A stretch of 64,000 nt of DNA, taken from Pseudomonas sp. CCI4.2. Lineage in GTDB: Bacteria; Pseudomonadota; Gammaproteobacteria; Pseudomonadales; Pseudomonadaceae. A program made the position numbers and the translations under genes. The notes beneath the pieces are model-generated. The model made no database searches. It was not told where the DNA came from and saw only the letters and a list, made by a program, of their open reading frames with translations. This document shows positions 60,623-64,000 of this stretch, piece by piece (position 1 is the first letter of the stretch; each line of letters begins with the position of its first letter). Location: contig NZ_CP133781.1 of NCBI RefSeq assembly GCF_034350045.1, positions 4,264,501-4,328,500 on the forward strand, written 5' to 3'.

Positions 60623-62899
60623 TTACCGCGCGGTAATACGCCACGCCCGGTGGATCTTGGTGTTACGGGCAAAATCCGGGTCGACGGTTTGGGCGGTGAT
60701 TTCTTCAATCGCGTACCGTTCGCTCAAGTTTTCATCGAGCTGAAACTTGCGGAAGTTATTCGAGAAATACAACACGCCGCCGGGTGCCAGGCGCGCCATC
60801 GCCAGATCAAGCAGTTGCACTTGATCTCGTTGCACGTCGAAGATCCCTTCCATGCGCTTGGAGTTGGAGAACGTCGGTGGATCAATGAAGATAAGGTCAT
60901 ATTCATCGCGGCTCGCGTCCAGCCAGGCCATGACATCGCCCTGCTCCAAACGGTTTTTATCCGAGAAACCATTGAGCGACAGGTTGCGCCGCGCCCAATC
61001 CAGATACGTCTTCGAGAGGTCCACGCTGGTGGTGGTCCGTGCGCCGCCTTTGGCCGCGTGCACGCTGGCAGTGCCGGTGTAGCTGTACAGGTTGAGGAAA
61101 CGCTTCCCCGCCGCTTCTCGCTGAATCCGCATGCGCATTGGGCGGTGATCGAGGAACAGCCCGGTGTCCAGGTAGTCGGTCAGGTTAACCAACAACTTGA
61201 CACCACCTTCGCTGACTTCACGGAATTGGCCTTGCGCGCTTTGACGCTCGTACTGCTTGGTGCCGCTCTGGCGCTCGCGACGCTTAATGACAACGCGGCT
61301 CTTGTCGATGTTCAGCGCTTGAGGAATAGCTGCCAGCGCATCGAACAATCGGGCCGAGGCTTTTTCCGGGTCAATAGACTTCGGCGCAGCGTATTCCTGA
61401 ACGTGTACCCAGTCGTGATAGAGGTCGATAGCCAGTGAGTATTCCGGCATGTCGGCGTCGTAGACGCGGTAGCAGTCGATGCCTTCACGGCGCACCCACT
61501 TGCCCAGCAATTTGAGGTTTTTCTGCAAGCGGTTGGCAAACATCTGCCCGCCTTCGCTCAGGCGCGCGTGCTCAACGACTGGCTCGGGCGTTTTGATCGG
61601 ATTGCCGTTCTTGTTGTATTTCTCGTACTTGCCCGGCGCTTCGACTTCGGTGGATTCGTTGGCATCAGCTTCAACCTGATCGCGCTCGACTTGCCGCTGT
61701 TCAGCCGTACGGCGCTCGCCGGTGACGAATTGATCTGGCACTACTTTGATCAGCAATAATTTGCACGGCAATGCGCCGTTCCAGAACGCGTATTGCTTGT
61801 GACTGCGGATGCCCATGCGCTTGCCCAGGTCCGGCGCACCGGTAAACACCGCCGCTTCCCAGTTCAGACACGCTTGTCGCAAACGCTCGCCAAGGTTCTG
61901 GTAGAGATAAAGCAGACTGGCTTCATCGCCCAAACGCTCGCCGTAAGGAGGGTTACAGATCACCAAGCCTTTTTGGTTCTGGTCAGGACGCGGCTCAAAG
62001 GTCGCCACTTCGCCTTGATAAACCTTGATCCAATCACTCAAACCCGCGCGGTCAATATTATTGCGCGCAGGTTGGATCAGACGCGGATCGGCTTCGTAAC
62101 CACGGATCCACAACGGTGGCTTGGCCAGGCCGATGTCGGCCCGTTCCTGCGCTTCGTCGTGTAGCTTTTTCCAAATGGCAGGAATGTGCCCAAGCCAGGC
62201 CGAAAAGCCCCAACGCTCGCGCTTGAGGTTGGGCGCGATATCCGCCGCCATCATGGCGCCTTCTACCAGGAAGGTACCAACGCCGCACATGGGGTCAGTC
62301 AACGCGCCGCCTTGAGCGGCGATACGCGGCCAGCCAGCTCGCACTAGAATTGCAGCGGCAAGGTTTTCTTTCAGCGGAGCAGCACCTTGCTGCAAACGAT
62401 AACCGCGCTGGTGCAGGCTGTGCCCGGACAGATCAAGCGACAAAATAGCTTCCCCGCGATCAAGGCGCAGGTGAACGCGAAGATCAGGGTTGAGCTTGTC
62501 CACCGAAGGACGCAGGCCTGACGGCGTGCGCAGTTTGTCGACAATCGCGTCCTTGACCTTCAACGCACCAAAGTGGGTGTTGTCGATGCCCGAACCGTTA
62601 CCGCTGAACTCCACCGCGAGACTGCCTTCGGCGTCCAAGTGATCCTCCCACTCAACGTCCAGGACCCCGTGATACAGGTCCTCGGCGTCTTTCATGGGAA
62701 AACGCTTGATAACCAGCAACACTCGGTTAGCCAAGCGCGACCAGAGGCATAGCCGGTAGGCGGTCTCCATGTCTGCGAGGCCGCGAATGGCTGAGGTATG
62801 TTCGCGGGTTTCCTCAAGGCCAAGCCCGGTCGCTTCTTCAGCGAGTAGGCCCTCAAGGCCTTTGGGACAGGTGAGGAAGAGTTCAAAACGGTCCGACAT
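60623..62899 (-). CDS. rlmL: Bifunctional 23S rRNA methyltransferase (m2G2445/m7G2069)
   Basis: RlmKL modifies two guanines of 23S rRNA using SAM. The 758-residue protein has a THUMP domain in the first 170 residues, the RlmL methyltransferase with DPMCGVGTFLVEGAM and ICNPPYGERL, and a C-terminal RlmK domain with TDYLDTGLFLDHRPMR, LNLYSYTGTASVHAA and FIDPPTFSNSKRM. Length and order match the gammaproteobacterial fused form. Confidence 0.96.
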   Translation of the reverse strand: MSDRFELFLTCPKGLEGLLAEEATGLGLEETREHTSAIRGLADMETAYRLCLWSRLANRVLLVIKRFPMKDAEDLYHGVLDVEWEDHLDAEGSLAVEFSGNGSGIDNTHFGALKVKDAIVDKLRTPSGLRPSVDKLNPDLRVHLRLDRGEAILSLDLSGHSLHQRGYRLQQGAAPLKENLAAAILVRAGWPRIAAQGGALTDPMCGVGTFLVEGAMMAADIAPNLKRERWGFSAWLGHIPAIWKKLHDEAQERADIGLAKPPLWIRGYEADPRLIQPARNNIDRAGLSDWIKVYQGEVATFEPRPDQNQKGLVICNPPYGERLGDEASLLYLYQNLGERLRQACLNWEAAVFTGAPDLGKRMGIRSHKQYAFWNGALPCKLLLIKVVPDQFVTGERRTAEQRQVERDQVEADANESTEVEAPGKYEKYNKNGNPIKTPEPVVEHARLSEGGQMFANRLQKNLKLLGKWVRREGIDCYRVYDADMPEYSLAIDLYHDWVHVQEYAAPKSIDPEKASARLFDALAAIPQALNIDKSRVVIKRRERQSGTKQYERQSAQGQFREVSEGGVKLLVNLTDYLDTGLFLDHRPMRMRIQREAAGKRFLNLYSYTGTASVHAAKGGARTTTSVDLSKTYLDWARRNLSLNGFSDKNRLEQGDVMAWLDASRDEYDLIFIDPPTFSNSKRMEGIFDVQRDQVQLLDLAMARLAPGGVLYFSNNFRKFQLDENLSERYAIEEITAQTVDPDFARNTKIHRAWRITAR

Positions 62900-63500
62900 G
62901 GATAATCCAACGCCCTAGGCGAGTAGCGGTGAGGCAACGCATTGCCCAACCAGATTTTAAACAGGCGCCTTTCTTGGAGAACGCCTGCGTGGCACACACA
63001 TTGTGCCGTTCCACCTTGAACGATCCCTTTGGGAGCGCATTCATTTGCAAGGCAGCGATGCTGTATATCAGATAAACCCCCTAGCCCGCTTCCCGAATAA
63101 ATTCGGACCGCAGACTCGGCGCGAGCACAAACGTTGCAACAATAAGTCACATTCCGTGACCCTTCGTCGATTAAAGGTTGACGTCAATCCGCCATCTTTT
63201 AACCCCGAAAACGACTTCCATTCTCAATCAAAGCCTCGGTTCAGCGGGGCTGTGGAAAAAACATTGCGCCAAACGCGTGGGTTGCTTATGGCTCTAACAC
63301 CCTTTTCGTTACGTTGTTATGACAAAACGATCATTCACAGCGTCCGGCGCATTGGTTAGAACTCAACTCAGGTTGTCGCCGCAATGGCAACGACACTAAG
63401 CCCGCGACGCCGGCAGCGGGTACTCACGGCAGAAGATTCTGCCCGACCTCGACATGAGGTCTCCAGGGACATAACAGTCAACAAACGAGGGCAATACCCT
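62900..63500. other. 601-base rmf-rlmL intergenic region
   Basis: Contains a copy of the CCGAA-taaa-TTCGG repeat (63090-63115) and the promoter regions of the divergent rlmL and rmf. A plus-strand frame (63384-63500) extends rmf upstream but is not conserved in type. No RNA gene is seen. Confidence 0.5.
63090..63115. repeat. Second copy of the CCGAATAAATTCGG repeat
   Basis: CTTCCCGAATAAATTCGG matches 3813-3830 exactly in its core, and the flank (GCAGACTC versus CACAGACTC) is similar. It is a dispersed REP-like element. Confidence 0.7.
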
Positions 63501-63716
63501 ATGAGAAGACTTAAGCGTGATCCGTTGGAAAGAGCATTTTTACGCGGATATCAATTTGGTGTTCATGGCAAATCCCGTGAGCTTTGCCCTTTTACTCTAC
63601 CGTCAGTACGCCAAGCCTGGATCAATGGCTGGCGAGAAGGACGCGGCGACAACTGGGACGGTATGACCGGCACTGCGGGCATCCACAGACTCAACGAACT
63701 TCACGCGGTCGGCTAA
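63501..63716 (+). CDS. rmf: Ribosome modulation factor
   Basis: A 71-residue basic protein that dimerises 70S ribosomes into inactive 100S particles in stationary phase. Opening MRRLKRDPLERAFLRGYQ, then GVHGKSRELCPFTLPSVRQAWINGWREGR (two parts) match RMF, with the WRxGR-type core. The ATG at 63501 has GAGGG 9-10 bases upstream; in-frame upstream codons are not used. Terminator at 63803. Confidence 0.95.
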   Translation: MRRLKRDPLERAFLRGYQFGVHGKSRELCPFTLPSVRQAWINGWREGRGDNWDGMTGTAGIHRLNELHAVG

Positions 63717-63802
63717 CCAGGCATATTCCGACCAGGCTTTTTTAAAAAGTTGCACACCTGACTAAACATGCACGCCCTATCCGGGCGGCGGGCTAGCGCC
63801 CA

Positions 63803-63832
63803 GGGGTTCCTTCTCAAGGAGCCCCTTTTTTT
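63803..63832 (+). terminator. Terminator downstream of rmf
   Basis: GGGGTTCCTT-ctc-AAGGAGCCCC is a 10-bp stem (one G-U pair) with a 3-base loop followed by seven T on the plus strand. Confidence 0.88.
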
Positions 63833-63860
63833 ATCCGGGTTTTGACGTCGCGACGCTGGA

Positions 63861-64000
63861 TCAGTGGCGACTCATTGCAGCAATAGCGTCAACCGACTGC
63901 CCGATCAGCGCTGGCCCTTTATAGATGAAGCCCGAATAAATCTGCACCAGACTTGCACCGGCCGCGATTTTTTCCGCCGCGTGCCTGCCTTCAGTGATTC
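63861..64000 (-). CDS. pyrD: Dihydroorotate dehydrogenase, C-terminal end (partial)
   Basis: The last 45 codons of class 2 PyrD, which oxidises dihydroorotate with quinone in pyrimidine synthesis. The frame reads ITEGRHAAEKIAAGASLVQI, then YSGFIYKGPALIGQSVDAIA and stops at 63861. The FMN phosphate-binding region and YSGFIYKGP are characteristic. The 5' part is beyond the window. The rmf-pyrD neighbourhood is conserved in Pseudomonas. Confidence 0.95.
   Translation of the reverse strand, partial: ITEGRHAAEKIAAGASLVQIYSGFIYKGPALIGQSVDAIAAMSRH

Noticed and set aside
60650..61438. Plus-strand 262-residue ORF opposite rlmL
   Set aside because: It is an antisense shadow of the well-conserved RlmK domain, without its own signals.

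Overview
The window looks like a chromosomal segment of a Pseudomonas species, most probably of the P. fluorescens group. Evidence includes an OprD-family porin, REP elements of the type common in that group, the end block dacB / rlmL / rmf / pyrD, a YggL protein, adjacent tRNA-Cys and tRNA-Leu genes, and two-component, chemotaxis and cyclic-di-GMP proteins typical of the genus. No rRNA and no CRISPR array was seen.

Layout. 0-2.6 kb: the 5' part of an autotransporter passenger gene, frame-broken at the window edge, beside a complete RES-Xre toxin-antitoxin pair. 2.7-9.5 kb: an aldo/keto reductase, a two-gene sulfide-detoxification module (a persulfide-dioxygenase/sulfide:quinone-oxidoreductase fusion overlapping a TauE-type exporter), a CoA-transferase and an unrecognised Ser/Thr/Ala-rich protein. 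9.8-17.7 kb: an AhpD-like protein with a divergent AraC regulator, an OprD porin, a lone tyrosine recombinase, a reductase, a TPR protein, copCD and a CGNR regulator. 17.8-21.7 kb: an AcuI-type reductase, its TetR-family regulator with two matching operators, an alpha/beta hydrolase and a nitronate monooxygenase. 21.7-25.4 kb: modABC behind a ModE-type box, then a type IB topoisomerase.

25.5-38.2 kb is accessory DNA ending at tRNA-Leu. It carries two related Xre regulators, an ASCH-like phage protein, a UvrA2-like ATPase, a small phage-type HTH protein, a perfect 52-bp palindrome, decayed sequence, a two-TM potassium channel, a diguanylate cyclase, a HigBA pair, a TauE exporter with a divergent AraC regulator, and a wrecked IS66 transposase abutting the last 35 codons of a tyrosine integrase that points at tRNA-Leu. 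This reads as an old integration hot spot.

38.9-47.8 kb is a co-oriented chemotaxis operon (MCP, CheY, STAS, CheA, MCP, CheW, CheR, CheD, CheB), complete for excitation and adaptation. It is followed by dgt, a receiver-only regulator, a BvgA/BvgS-like phosphorelay with BvgA-type heptad repeats upstream, a GNAT acetyltransferase and a membrane HD-GYP phosphodiesterase. 58.4-64 kb returns to conserved core genes: yggL, dacB, rlmL, rmf and the 3' end of pyrD.

The most notable items are the PDO-SQR fusion with its exporter, the TetR operators at 18.8 and 19.5 kb, the heptad boxes upstream of the BvgA-like gene, the 52-bp palindrome at 30.3 kb, and the IS66/integrase/tRNA-Leu junction.
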